Positions 15,160-23,803 of a stretch of 41,731 bases of DNA are shown here, in pieces. Made by a program: the position numbers and the translations under genes. The notes below the pieces were generated by a model that saw only the letters and a program-made list of their open reading frames with translations, was not told the origin of the DNA and searched no databases. How positions within the stretch are numbered: the stretch's first letter is position 1; every line of letters begins with the position of its first letter. Origin of the DNA: JBBSJV01 sp038256935 (GTDB taxonomy: Bacteria > Patescibacteriota > JACMRA01); the NCBI GenBank assembly GCA_038256935.1, contig JBBSJV010000001.1, forward strand, positions 1 through 41,731, given 5' to 3'.

Positions 15160-15771
15160 ATGTACAAATTAATGCAATTACCATACTCAACAGACGCTTT
15201 AGAGCCATATATTGACCAACTTACAGTTGAAACTCATTACGGCAAACACCACGGAGGGTATGTAGCTAAACTAAATGGAATTTTAGAAGGAAACGAGGAG
15301 TTATTAAACATGGACATCGCAGAGCTCTTAGTAAATCTCTCCAAAGTAGAAGAAAGCAAGCGCCAAGCTGTGTTTAATAACGGTGGTCAAATTTATAACC
15401 ATAATGTGTATTGGGAGTCAATGTCGCCAAATGGTGGGGGAGAGCCTACTGGAAAATTATTAGAAGCAATCAATAAAACTTTTGGTTCATTTGAAAACCT
15501 CAAAAAAGAATTAAGCGAGGCAGGAGCTACTCAGTTTGGAAGCGGTTGGGCTTGGTTATCAGTCAATCAAGCAAAGGAATTAGTTGTAACCAAAACTAGC
15601 AACGCTGAATCGCCTTTGATGCACTCCATGAGTCCAATTATGACAATTGATGTCTGGGAACATGCTTATTATCTAAAATACAAAAACCTGCGCCCTGACT
15701 ACATCGAAGCCTTCTTTGGAGTGGCCAATTGGGAAGGTATCGGTGCTAAATACGATGCGGTAGTAAGTTAA
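15160..15771 (+). CDS. sodB: Superoxide dismutase, Fe/Mn family (Fe-type residues)
   Basis: The 203 residues span both Fe/Mn-SOD domains. Metal ligands are H26 (ETHYGKHH), H81 (IYNHNVYW), D164 and H168 (DVWEHAYY). The second-sphere Gln is at 77 (NNGGQ), as in FeSOD, and the position that holds Gln in MnSOD is Ala here (TSNAESPLM), so iron is the likelier metal. It converts superoxide to oxygen and peroxide in the cytoplasm. There is no signal peptide. It stands alone, starting about 90 bp from a divergent small gene. Confidence 0.95.
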   Translation: MYKLMQLPYSTDALEPYIDQLTVETHYGKHHGGYVAKLNGILEGNEELLNMDIAELLVNLSKVEESKRQAVFNNGGQIYNHNVYWESMSPNGGGEPTGKLLEAINKTFGSFENLKKELSEAGATQFGSGWAWLSVNQAKELVVTKTSNAESPLMHSMSPIMTIDVWEHAYYLKYKNLRPDYIEAFFGVANWEGIGAKYDAVVS

Positions 15772-15847
15772 TTTTCTGGCTAAATAGTGTTTGGCTTTTT
15801 AGAATAATACCAAAGGCTCTAGACTAAAACTTCTTGTCTAAGTATGT

Positions 15848-15983
15848 TGTCATATCGAGCAAAGCGAGATATCCCATAGTGTAGCAATAAAAGCATTAAC
15901 AATGGCGAATAAACCAAGTCCTTACAAAGCATGACTAGATGCCCTGCCACCGCAGAGGATCTCTCCTTGAAGCCATGATGACA
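15848..15983. repeat. Palindromic element, family P2, copy 2
   Basis: Left end TGTCATATCGAGCAAAGCGA and on (15848-15875); right end GGATCTCTCCTTGAAGCC to TGATGACA (15958-15983), its inverted relative. Length is 136 bp with no gene inside. It occupies the gap between sodB and the convergent Ser-rich gene. Confidence 0.65.
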
Positions 15984-16036
15984 CTTGTGTTAAGCTGAAA
16001 ACCTTAGGTTTAACTGATTTAATAATTGAAATATTT

Positions 16037-16390
16037 CTACCCCTCAGCAGTATCGCTGTTTACTGGATCTTTAGATGGCACCACTCTTTCCCACCCGTCA
16101 TCAACTGGTTTTTCAATTTTTGGTATCGGTTCAGTTGGTTTTGATTGGTTTGCAACTGGGGCTTGAGATTGAGATTCTTGAGAGCTTGAGCTACTTGTTT
16201 CAGGGCTTTGACTGCTTGATGAGCTGGAAGCAGAGACAGGCTTTGAGCTTTGTACTTGTTTGGAACTGCTAGTGCTACTTGATGCGCTTTCTTGATCTTC
16301 TGAATTGCTACCTGAAAAGGCAATAACAGTAAATAAAGTGATTAAAAAAAGTATAAAAGTAGTGGCGATGATGATGTGCGGTTTTTTCAT
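16037..16390 (-). CDS. Membrane-anchored Ser/Gln-rich protein
   Basis: The 117 residues comprise a membrane helix (about 5-26, IIIATTFILFLITLFTVIAF) followed by a Ser/Gln/Pro low-complexity tail and a short charged end (VDDGWERVVPSKDP). It looks like a stalk without a folded head. Resembles the anchored protein at 13226 in design only. Confidence 0.6.
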   Translation of the reverse strand: MKKPHIIIATTFILFLITLFTVIAFSGSNSEDQESASSSTSSSKQVQSSKPVSASSSSSSQSPETSSSSSQESQSQAPVANQSKPTEPIPKIEKPVDDGWERVVPSKDPVNSDTAEG

Positions 16391-16507
16391 AAGTATTAAA
16401 GTTTAAATTGGTTGTTATAATTGAGTTGCAAAAGCCCCAACTTAATGGGGCAATTTGGCTGTTGTATTTTGTGTAAGTAGATTAGTCACTTTAAGCAAGT
16501 TTAGGTG

Positions 16508-17104
16508 CTAGTTTTGGACAAGATTTAGATACCCTCCTGCTACAAAATAAGATGATCCATTGATACTAACATTGTGCATCAGATGGTAACTCTTTCCTAC
16601 TTTGCAGATTGTAAAACCTCCCCCTTCAGCTGGGTAAAGCTGTGGGTCAAATCTAAAACTATTAGCTACCGTTGAGATGCGGTTGCAATTAGAATCTCTG
16701 AGATTAAGACCTCTAGCAGCTAGAACAGTTGGAGTAACACTGGTATTTACTGGACGTTTTGCAAAAGCTTCATTTAAACCAAAGACTGGCTTTGTGTATT
16801 GTAAGGCCGCGTAGTAATTTGACTCTCCATTAGTAGGGCTATTAAATGAGAACTCTTCTACTTTTGTTAAGGTGTAGTTTATCCCATTGATATTACAATT
16901 GATGGTAGGAGCTGAAGGGGTTTTTCTTGCGATGTCACCGGCTTTTAAAGTCGTTATAATTCCACAATTTTGGTTGCGAAGATTAAGTCCTTTGGAAGCT
17001 GTGACAATAGCTAAGTCTGTTGTAGTTTGAGCATTAGCTGAGGTTGGTAAAAATCCAACTGCTAAAACTAGTGTAGTAAGTGTGAGTGCGATGCGTGTAA
17101 ACAT
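16508..17104 (-). CDS. Secreted protein with two SH3b-like repeats (paralog A)
   Basis: The 198-residue product has a clear Sec signal peptide (hydrophobic 5-20, cleavage near SANAQT). It has two repeats, each opening with GLNLRxxNC (GLNLRNQNCGIITTL and GLNLRDSNCNRISTV) and each containing a second Cys, so disulfides are likely. The GLNLR-x-x-x-C start is like bacterial SH3 domains (GLNVRSGPS). SH3b domains in secreted proteins often bind cell wall or other surface ligands. The neighbour at 17181 has the same layout and also shares the upstream promoter block. Confidence 0.7.
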   Translation of the reverse strand: MFTRIALTLTTLVLAVGFLPTSANAQTTTDLAIVTASKGLNLRNQNCGIITTLKAGDIARKTPSAPTINCNINGINYTLTKVEEFSFNSPTNGESNYYAALQYTKPVFGLNEAFAKRPVNTSVTPTVLAARGLNLRDSNCNRISTVANSFRFDPQLYPAEGGGFTICKVGKSYHLMHNVSINGSSYFVAGGYLNLVQN

Positions 17105-17136
17105 AATATAGAAAATAATTATTAAAGAAACTTGAT

Positions 17137-17178
17137 TGTTTCACCTAGATAGAGTACACGCACAGCCATTTTGTGACA
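17137..17178 (-). promoter_or_regulatory. Shared upstream block of SH3b-like paralog A
   Basis: Read on the minus strand: TGTCACA, 20 bp, TATCTA, 1 bp, GTGAAACA, ending 33 bp before the ATG. The same arrangement precedes paralog B (17805-17845). TATCTA would serve as a -10 box. Confidence 0.45.
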
Positions 17179-17180
17179 TT

Positions 17181-17771
17181 TTATTTGTAAGTAACAAAAG
17201 CAGAAGCAACTTGATAAACTTTTCCGTTTAAAATCACAGGAGTCATGTTATAATACTCACCTCTGACTTTACATAGGTGCATGCTACCCCCAAAACCTGC
17301 CGAGTGATCTTCAAACTTGAAGTTGTTTGGAACTGCAGTTGTTTTTTTACAGTTAGAATCCCTTACATTCAATCCACTTGTTGCTACGACTCTAGGTCCT
17401 TGTAGTCCTGGCTCTCCAGCTGCAGGCCCGTTACCCCTGATTATAGAAGTTGCCTTGAGGTAGATAAAGCCGCCTACTCCTTCTCCAAAAGTCTCATCAG
17501 CTTTAGTTAAAGTGAGATTTTGACCTTTGATGTTGCAGTTGATTTGCTCCCACCCTGAAGCTGTACTCACGACAGTATCCATTGGTAAGGTTTTAATGAC
17601 GTTACAGTTACGGTCTCTGTAGTTAAGTCCTTGTTTTACATTTACCACGACGTAATTATCAGGATAATATGGTTGAGTAGTTTGAGCACTGGCTTGAATA
17701 GTAGGTAAAGATGCTGCTGAAAGTGCAAGTCCTGCTAATGTGATTGTAAGTGTTTTGATAGAAATAGACAT
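17181..17771 (-). CDS. Secreted protein with two SH3b-like repeats (paralog B)
   Basis: The 196-residue product has a Sec signal peptide (hydrophobic about 8-22, cleavage near QASAQT). It has two Cys-containing repeats, GLNYRDRNCNVIKTL and GLNVRDSNCKKTTAV, plus partner Cys in INCNIKG and HLCKVRG. It is a tandem paralog of the gene at 16508, related over the whole length. Both appear to have their own promoter, so they are probably not one operon. Extracytoplasmic; ligand unknown. Confidence 0.7.
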   Translation of the reverse strand: MSISIKTLTITLAGLALSAASLPTIQASAQTTQPYYPDNYVVVNVKQGLNYRDRNCNVIKTLPMDTVVSTASGWEQINCNIKGQNLTLTKADETFGEGVGGFIYLKATSIIRGNGPAAGEPGLQGPRVVATSGLNVRDSNCKKTTAVPNNFKFEDHSAGFGGSMHLCKVRGEYYNMTPVILNGKVYQVASAFVTYK

Positions 17772-17804
17772 AAATAATATATAAAAATTAAGAAACTAAA
17801 ATTG

Positions 17805-17845
17805 TGTTTCACAAGTATAGTCGCGATTTTTACAAAAGTGTGACA
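17805..17845 (-). promoter_or_regulatory. Shared upstream block of SH3b-like paralog B
   Basis: Minus strand: TGTCACA, 19 bp, TATACT, 1 bp, GTGAAACA, ending 34 bp before the ATG. TATACT is a good -10 box. It aligns with the block upstream of paralog A. Confidence 0.5.
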
Positions 17846-17943
17846 AGCCAAAATCAAACTCTCTAATTTTGATTATTTTACAAGATTAAAATAAAGCTAT
17901 TCTCCAAGATTAAGGGGTGATCTATATCTACGACTAACCACAA

Positions 17944-18483
17944 TTAATTAATTACTATTTTGATAATATTTTCCATATTTTCTATTTCTCGGTCGCTAAG
18001 ATCTAGTTGCTGTTGCCCTATTACAGGCATTTCTTTGATGATTTGAGTACAGATTTCACCTACATAGTAGATCTCGATTTGTAATTGTATCAGATCACTA
18101 GTTTTAAATACCTCAAAGTCTCCTAATCTTCCACATCCGTTGTTGACCGTGACACTGCCATTGTAATAAAGTATAGAAGAGGTGGAGTCGTAAGCAAATT
18201 GAAAACCATCCTTGGTCACTGTTTTGGAAGCATTTTCGCTGGCCTGTTGGAACTGTTGGAAAGTTATTATTTTTTGATTTTTAGAAGGTGGGAGAGGGTC
18301 TGAGTTGTTAACAGAAGATGACCTTTGCTGGCTGTTAGTTGATTGGCTGGGGGAATTTTGAGGTAATTTTATTAATAACCAAGTCACTATTAAAGCTGCA
18401 ATGCTAAATATTACTCCAAGAGATATTAAGACTGTAAGTAATAATTTCTGATTTGGTTTTGGGGTTGAGGGTTTATCAGTCAT
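17944..18483 (-). CDS. Membrane-anchored hypothetical protein
   Basis: This 179-residue protein has a cytoplasmic Pro/Lys start (about 1-12), one membrane helix (about 14-38, LLLTVLISLGVIFSIAALIV), a Ser/Gln/Asn linker to about 65 and a C-terminal domain with two Cys (NNGCGRLGDFE and GEICTQII) that could pair. No family recognised. It ends a run of four minus-strand genes for anchored or secreted proteins (16037-18483). Confidence 0.6.
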   Translation of the reverse strand: MTDKPSTPKPNQKLLLTVLISLGVIFSIAALIVTWLLIKLPQNSPSQSTNSQQRSSSVNNSDPLPPSKNQKIITFQQFQQASENASKTVTKDGFQFAYDSTSSILYYNGSVTVNNGCGRLGDFEVFKTSDLIQLQIEIYYVGEICTQIIKEMPVIGQQQLDLSDREIENMENIIKIVIN

Positions 18484-18524
18484 AATCTGTTAGTAGTAAA
18501 ACTTTTTAGATTTATTTTACGGAT

Positions 18525-20408
18525 CTAGACAAGTATTTTGCTAAACAAATCAAAGTATTTATCTAATTTGTGTTTACCAACTCCGTTAATTTGTGAGAAT
18601 TCTTCGCTAGTTTTTGGTTTTTTTTCTACAATATCAAGTAAGGTGGCGTTACTAAAGACTACAAAGGCGGGGACCTCATCAGCTGCCGCGATTTCTTGGC
18701 GTTTCTGGCGTAGTATTTCAAAGTATTCTTGATCCTCAATTGATAATTCTGATTTTATTTTTTTGCTAGTTTTAGTTTTTTTGGGTTTCTTGGTAACTTC
18801 TGAGTATGGGGTTAGTTCTACCTCTTCTAAACTTTTAGCAACCGCCATAGAATCAGCATTGAGAGCTAAGGTCTTTATATACCCGTTATAATCAACTCTG
18901 ATCAAACCAAGGCTGATTAACTGATTGGTATAAAACATAATCTCTTCCTTTTCCATGTCGTTTGCGACCCCGAAAACGCTTAGCTCATTATGCTTGTTTG
19001 CAATTATTCTCTCGCTTTCTAGTCCCATCATGACTTCTGTAATGTAGGTGATTCCATACTTTTGCTCGGTTTTATAAATGGTTGAAATGACTTTTTGAGC
19101 TATTTCTGTGCCGTCAATTTTGGCTGTAGGGTTTAGGCATCCATCACAATTTCCACAATTTCCGATTTGTTTTTCATTAAAATACTGCAATAAAATCTTA
19201 CGCCTACAGTGCCCTGTGTTGCAAAAATCAATTAGCCTTTCTAGCTTATCATGTTGGAGTTTTTGAAAGATTTCAAAGATGTTTCTATCTCCAGTTGGCG
19301 TTGCTACATCGATAAATCTACGATAAGTTGCAGCATCACCTGGGGTGTATAAAAGTAGAGCTTCAGAAGGCAAATCATCACGGCCTGCTCTACCTGTTTC
19401 TTGATAATAGTTTTCAATAGACTTTGGCATGTTCCAATGTACTACAAATCTCACATCAGGCTTATCAACTCCCATTCCAAAGGCAATAGTGGCGCAAACT
19501 ACTTGCAATTTGTCCTGCATAAAAGCAGAGTAAGTACGATTTTTTTCGTCTTGAGAAAGTCCAGCGTGAAAAGCAGCAGCTGAGATTCCTGACTTTATAA
19601 GCAAGCTCGCTACCTCTTCGGTGGATTTTCGTGACAAACAATAAACTATTCCAGATTGACCTTCAAAAGACTGGATAAAACCAACTAGTTGCTCCTTAGC
19701 TTGCTCATCATTGCCTTTGGGCCTGACAGTGTAAGTAATATTTGGTCTGTCAAATGAGCTGATAAAAATTTGGGGTTCAACGAGTTTTAATTGAGTAATG
19801 ATATCTCCTCTGGTTAGTTCATCAGCGGTAGCAGTAAGGGCAATAATTGGAGTGGTGGGAAATGTTTCTTTGATAACACCAAGTCTGGAATACTCCGGCC
19901 TGAAATCATGCCCCCATTGAGAGACGCAGTGGGCCTCATCGATTGCAATCAGACTAATGTTTAATTCCTCTTTCATCCAATCCATAAACTGGCCTTGACT
20001 TGCAAGGAGTTTTTCAGGGGAGGTATATAGGATTTTGAGCTCTCCGTTTTCAGCTGCTCTGGTAGTTTTGATCTGGTCCCAACTACTAATTGAACTGTTG
20101 ATAATCCCCGCTGGAATCCCATTTTTTTTCAAACCTTCAACTTGATCGTGCATCAAGGCAATCAGAGGAGAGATGACAATGACCATCCCCTCATTTACAA
20201 GAGCAGGTAACTGATAACAAAGCGATTTACCACCACCAGTTGGCATAATTGCAAGGGTGTCTTTCCCATCCAGTACAGATTCAATAACAGGCACTTGAGC
20301 GGGGCGAAGGGTGTCATAACCAAAATATTCTTTAAGGTTTTGAAGGACTGTTGATTGCATATTCCAAGCTTGGAGAGAAATTTGATTTAAGTAAAGGGGG
20401 TAGCTCAT
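18525..20408 (-). CDS. recQ: ATP-dependent DNA helicase RecQ
   Basis: This is a full RecQ of 627 residues. Walker A is MPTGGGKSLCYQLP (K61), the DEAH box is at 157-160, and motif VI is QETGRAGRDD (336-345). The RQC zinc site uses C401, C418, C421 and C424 (CRRKILLQYF, then NCGNCDGC), followed by a winged helix and a C-terminal HRDC domain ending near 625. RecQ unwinds DNA 3' to 5' at forks and recombination intermediates. The start may be the ATG at 20360 (MQSTVLQNLKEYFGY), which fits the family better than the extra 16 residues. Confidence 0.96.
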   Translation of the reverse strand: MSYPLYLNQISLQAWNMQSTVLQNLKEYFGYDTLRPAQVPVIESVLDGKDTLAIMPTGGGKSLCYQLPALVNEGMVIVISPLIALMHDQVEGLKKNGIPAGIINSSISSWDQIKTTRAAENGELKILYTSPEKLLASQGQFMDWMKEELNISLIAIDEAHCVSQWGHDFRPEYSRLGVIKETFPTTPIIALTATADELTRGDIITQLKLVEPQIFISSFDRPNITYTVRPKGNDEQAKEQLVGFIQSFEGQSGIVYCLSRKSTEEVASLLIKSGISAAAFHAGLSQDEKNRTYSAFMQDKLQVVCATIAFGMGVDKPDVRFVVHWNMPKSIENYYQETGRAGRDDLPSEALLLYTPGDAATYRRFIDVATPTGDRNIFEIFQKLQHDKLERLIDFCNTGHCRRKILLQYFNEKQIGNCGNCDGCLNPTAKIDGTEIAQKVISTIYKTEQKYGITYITEVMMGLESERIIANKHNELSVFGVANDMEKEEIMFYTNQLISLGLIRVDYNGYIKTLALNADSMAVAKSLEEVELTPYSEVTKKPKKTKTSKKIKSELSIEDQEYFEILRQKRQEIAAADEVPAFVVFSNATLLDIVEKKPKTSEEFSQINGVGKHKLDKYFDLFSKILV

Positions 20409-20446
20409 TCTTTGACATTATAAATCATTAGTTTGATCAGTTAACA

Positions 20447-20980
20447 ATGCAAAAGTGGAAAATTAATAATCAAAAGGTGGTTTACAACACAAAATTCATG
20501 CAGGTTTTTGAAGAAGAAGTTGTGCTTGAAAATGGAGTTATTATTCCAGATTTTAGCCTAGTCAAAAAGCCTGATATTGTAGTAATTGTAGCAACGGTCG
20601 AGGGTTCTAATATTATTATGGTAGAGGAATATAAGCACGGTGCTCAGGAGATTTTACAGGTACTTCCAGCAGGTCATTTAAAGCCAGATGAAGATCCGAT
20701 TGAAGCTGGGAAAAGGGAACTGCTTGAAGAAACAGGCTATACTTCAAAAAATTGGAAATTCATTCAGCATCTATTTGATTATCCATCTAAAGATAGGCAC
20801 AAAGTATCTGTTGTAATGGCAACTGAGTGTGTCCACAAAAAAGATCAACAGCTAGATGAAAACGAAGTTATAAATTACAAAACTATATCTCTAAATGAGC
20901 TTCAAAAATTGATATCGAGTAATCAAATTTCTAGCTCATCAACACTAGCGGCTTTGCTGGTGTCAGGGGTTTTAAAATAA
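20447..20980 (+). CDS. Nudix hydrolase (ADP-ribose pyrophosphatase-like)
   Basis: The 177 residues contain a complete Nudix box at 76-98 (G76, E82, R90-E91, E94-E95, G97) and the leading LPAGHL seen in ADP-ribose pyrophosphatases. The N-terminal 50 residues form the beta region typical of the NudF group. It would hydrolyse ADP-ribose or a similar nucleoside diphosphate derivative. Divergent from recQ with 38 bp between the annotated starts. Confidence 0.85.
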   Translation: MQKWKINNQKVVYNTKFMQVFEEEVVLENGVIIPDFSLVKKPDIVVIVATVEGSNIIMVEEYKHGAQEILQVLPAGHLKPDEDPIEAGKRELLEETGYTSKNWKFIQHLFDYPSKDRHKVSVVMATECVHKKDQQLDENEVINYKTISLNELQKLISSNQISSSSTLAALLVSGVLK

Positions 20981-21039
20981 CATAAAATAACTCTATTGCC
21001 CAAAACATTAATTTAAATTAAACTTTTTTAAACATTAAG

Positions 21040-21420
21040 ATGGTTGTAAAAAAAGATAAATTAATATTGCAAATTGATGGGTTAATTAAGGTTCTTCATT
21101 CATTGATATTTATCGGATACTTTGCCCTTAATTTAATTTTTATTGGCATTGCTTGGTTTGATTTGATTACAAAACAAGATTCAATCAATCTGACTGTAAA
21201 TATTATCTTATTTAATATAATTTACATCTCGTTTATTGCTATACTGCAGTCATTTTTTGGGGATTGTCCTCTTGTCATTTTACGCAGGAAAGTTAATTCT
21301 AATTTTAGAAAATCGGTCAAAATGTTGTGGAAAATCAAGCCAACTGTCCTGAATAGACTTGCCTTATTTTCTGTTGCCTTTGCCTGCTTAGCTGTCTCCT
21401 TAAATCTGATAAAAATATAA
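21040..21420 (+). CDS. Membrane protein, about three helices
   Basis: The 126-residue product has hydrophobic segments near 15-40, 50-70 and 105-125. A short cytoplasmic basic stretch (RRKVNSNFRKSVKMLWKIK) lies between the second and third. It lies 1 bp upstream of the Cys-rich tail gene and is probably translated with it. A possible partner for that protein; no family recognised. Confidence 0.5.
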   Translation: MVVKKDKLILQIDGLIKVLHSLIFIGYFALNLIFIGIAWFDLITKQDSINLTVNIILFNIIYISFIAILQSFFGDCPLVILRRKVNSNFRKSVKMLWKIKPTVLNRLALFSVAFACLAVSLNLIKI

Positions 21421-21421
21421 T

Positions 21422-21637
21422 ATGTGGTTTAATTTAATACTTTTACTTATCATCACAAGCATCGTTATGTGGTCTTTGGTTTCCCTTATCATAAGATCGA
21501 CTAGAAAAAAAGGAAGAAGAAATAACTCTACTAGTGATAGTTATTGTGATTACATTTTTTGTTTGGACTTATCAGATTGCTGCTGTCTTGATTGTTGCTG
21601 TGATGGAGGGTGTGATGGGTGCGATTGTAGTTGTTAA
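21422..21637 (+). CDS. Single-pass membrane protein with Cys/Asp-rich tail
   Basis: The 71 residues comprise one N-terminal membrane helix (about 3-24), a basic stop-transfer (RSTRKKGRRNN) and a tail holding 12 Cys in its last 30 residues, mixed with Asp and Gly (CCCLDCCCDGGCDGCDCSC). By the positive-inside rule the tail faces the cytoplasm. The density and the Asp spacing suggest metal binding. Downstream of, and 1 bp from, a multi-helix membrane gene. Confidence 0.6.
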   Translation: MWFNLILLLIITSIVMWSLVSLIIRSTRKKGRRNNSTSDSYCDYIFCLDLSDCCCLDCCCDGGCDGCDCSC

Positions 21638-21762
21638 GCGATGACTTGTCTTTTAAGAATTTTACTAATTTACCCTTTTGTATATATTGATTAAAACGAA
21701 ACAATTACCCTCAATTAGTTTGGTATTTGAGAATATGACCATAACTTACATTAATTAAAGCG

Positions 21763-21791
21763 TTGACCTGATCGTTTATCAATTATAAACT
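21763..21791 (+). promoter_or_regulatory. Sigma70-type promoter of the predicted Tat substrate gene
   Basis: TTGACC (-35), exactly 17 bp, TAAACT (-10). Only 10 bp separate the -10 box from the ATG at 21802, so the transcript would be leaderless or nearly so. Confidence 0.55.
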
Positions 21792-21801
21792 AACGTTTTG
21801 T

Positions 21802-22473
21802 ATGCCTATTGAAGATATAAACAACAGATCGCAAGACCCGGATAAACTCGACAGGCGAAGGTTTATTGAAATGTTTGTTGGGGCAGTTGTAGCGAGTGTG
21901 GTTGCTTCAGAGCTACCTCAAAATATAGCTCTAGCTCAAGATGAAGATGATGGCTCGCAATATACACTTGAGGAATATATTGATAGCCAAATATATCAAT
22001 CTCTGATAACGATAATCCAGAGAGATAATCAAAGGAATACACTGACCATTACAGACTTACAAATATTAGTAAATGTTTTAGTTAGAAATTACTTAATTTT
22101 GAGAAGAATGTTAGTTGCATTAGATTCAAAAATAGAAAAAGTTATTTCATTTTGTGATCAAGAAACGCGTACACCAGCACAACGCCAAGCACTGCTTGCT
22201 GTATACCACGAGGCTAGGGAGGTGGCTGATTTTATTAATAACAGAGATGGGTCAGATAGTCTCTACACTCAAATTGATCTTCTAGAAACAATGCTCGCTG
22301 ACATCGAGCAACAGGCTAATTCTGATCGAGTCTCAAATAATCAAAGCCTTGCTACTATATCAGAGGTTAATAGAGCAAGAACAGGTATTGCCGAGCTACG
22401 GTCATTATTTTCTGGTCGTCTTAATCTACAAGAGAGAGTACGTGAGTGTGTTGTAAAACTTGAGTTGGTTTAG
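21802..22473 (+). CDS. Predicted Tat-exported helical protein
   Basis: The 223-residue product has a twin-arginine style signal: DRRRFIEMF at 17-25, a moderately hydrophobic h-region (VGAVVASVVAS) and a cleavage-like ALAQ near 43-46. The mature part is acidic, all helical, and has no Cys pair or known motif; it includes a heptad-like run in its second half. No tat genes are in this window. The alternative is an ordinary Sec signal with a chance RRR. Confidence 0.6.
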   Translation: MPIEDINNRSQDPDKLDRRRFIEMFVGAVVASVVASELPQNIALAQDEDDGSQYTLEEYIDSQIYQSLITIIQRDNQRNTLTITDLQILVNVLVRNYLILRRMLVALDSKIEKVISFCDQETRTPAQRQALLAVYHEAREVADFINNRDGSDSLYTQIDLLETMLADIEQQANSDRVSNNQSLATISEVNRARTGIAELRSLFSGRLNLQERVRECVVKLELV

Positions 22474-22500
22474 ACTTAGCCTTTTGCTGATGAAATTAGT

Positions 22501-23793
22501 CTACCTCACCTCCAAAAGCCCTCTATAATCTGTAGTGTAGGGCCTGCTCATCCACTCTTGTTTCATCCTGAAGCCTTTGTGGAGTCCTGAAGCTAGGGTT
22601 TTGATTTTGTCTCTGCCGTATTTACTATTGATTTTATCAATTGCCTGCATAAGCTGAGTTTGTTTGATATTATCTTGAGCGTCAAAGATATTGGTTTGCA
22701 CTGACCCTTGTGGAACGATATTAGATACTATTACTCCTGCTTTTTTGTATTCTAAACCTTCCTTGAAAATCTGATCCAAAGCCTTGAGGGCAGTCCTCGT
22801 TAGATCTGAGGTATGACTCGTTGCAGTTGGTATAACTAAGGTTTTGCTACCATAATATGAGCCATTTGGATCAGAACGGTTAGTGATGACAAAGGCCGTG
22901 ATAAGCCCTGCTACTGAGTTTTGCTTTCTGAGTTTCTCACCAATTCTTGCGCAATAAGTAGAGACGGATTGCTGGATCCAAGTTTTGTCTTTGATACCGA
23001 CTGGAAAACTGCGGGTGCAGGCTATGTTTTTTTTGGCTACTGGATTTTTTTCAAGTATGTAACAGTTTATCCCGTTTAGTTCTTGAACTAATCTTTGCCC
23101 TACTACTGTCATCTTATCACCCACCCAAGTAGAGCTGCATTTACTTAATTGATAAGCGTTTGTAATCCCATTATTTTCTAGCATTTTAGCGTATTTTCTA
23201 CCAACTCCCCAGACGTCTCCAGCAGGTAATTCTTGTAAAACTACAGCTGGATTGTCATGATGAAACAAGTTAAAAATCCCTTCTTTAAAATATTTAGTAT
23301 TTGTTTGCTTGCTTCTGGTTTTAGATTTAGCTAGGTTGTTGGCAGCTTTTGCTAGGGTTTTGGTTTTCCCGAGGCCAATACTAACAGGAATGCCAGTCCA
23401 TTGATAAACAGTTTTTCGAATTAGCTCGCCATATTCCATCACAGACTCCAAACCGAAGTCTGGAATTACTAAAAAAGCCTCATCAATTGAATAAACCTCC
23501 ATTTCCCCTGTAAAATGACCTAGGGTTTGCATAACCCTATCACTCATATCCCCGTAGAGGGCAAAGTTGGCTGAAAAGACTTTAGTATTTAATCTTGCTA
23601 GCTCTTCTTTGATTTGAAAATAGGGTCCTGCCATTTTTATCCCCGCATCTTTGAGCTCGTTACTACGAGCAATAATACAACCATCGTTATTGGATAACAC
23701 CGCCACTGGTCTATGTTTTAGACTCGGATCAAAAACCCTCTCGCAAGAAGCGTAGAAGTTATTACAGTCGATGAGGGCGTAAATCTGTGGCAT
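22501..23793 (-). CDS. umuC: DNA polymerase V catalytic subunit UmuC (Y-family)
   Basis: This is a full 430-residue UmuC. Catalytic acids are D9 (YALIDCNNFYASCERVF) and D104-E105 (VYSIDEAFL), with the SNNDGCIIARSNE steric-gate region (S34-E46) and a little-finger domain with a C-terminal RMKQEWMSRPYTT segment as in UmuC. It performs error-prone lesion bypass. The gene starts 10 bp after the stop of umuD, giving a standard umuDC operon order. Confidence 0.95.
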   Translation of the reverse strand: MPQIYALIDCNNFYASCERVFDPSLKHRPVAVLSNNDGCIIARSNELKDAGIKMAGPYFQIKEELARLNTKVFSANFALYGDMSDRVMQTLGHFTGEMEVYSIDEAFLVIPDFGLESVMEYGELIRKTVYQWTGIPVSIGLGKTKTLAKAANNLAKSKTRSKQTNTKYFKEGIFNLFHHDNPAVVLQELPAGDVWGVGRKYAKMLENNGITNAYQLSKCSSTWVGDKMTVVGQRLVQELNGINCYILEKNPVAKKNIACTRSFPVGIKDKTWIQQSVSTYCARIGEKLRKQNSVAGLITAFVITNRSDPNGSYYGSKTLVIPTATSHTSDLTRTALKALDQIFKEGLEYKKAGVIVSNIVPQGSVQTNIFDAQDNIKQTQLMQAIDKINSKYGRDKIKTLASGLHKGFRMKQEWMSRPYTTDYRGLLEVR

Positions 23794-23803
23794 TAAATAT
23801 ATA

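Noticed and set aside
17137..17144. parS half site (TGTTTCAC) near 17137 and 17805
   Set aside because: The second half of the palindrome is missing at both places, and both lie at the same spot in a shared promoter block.
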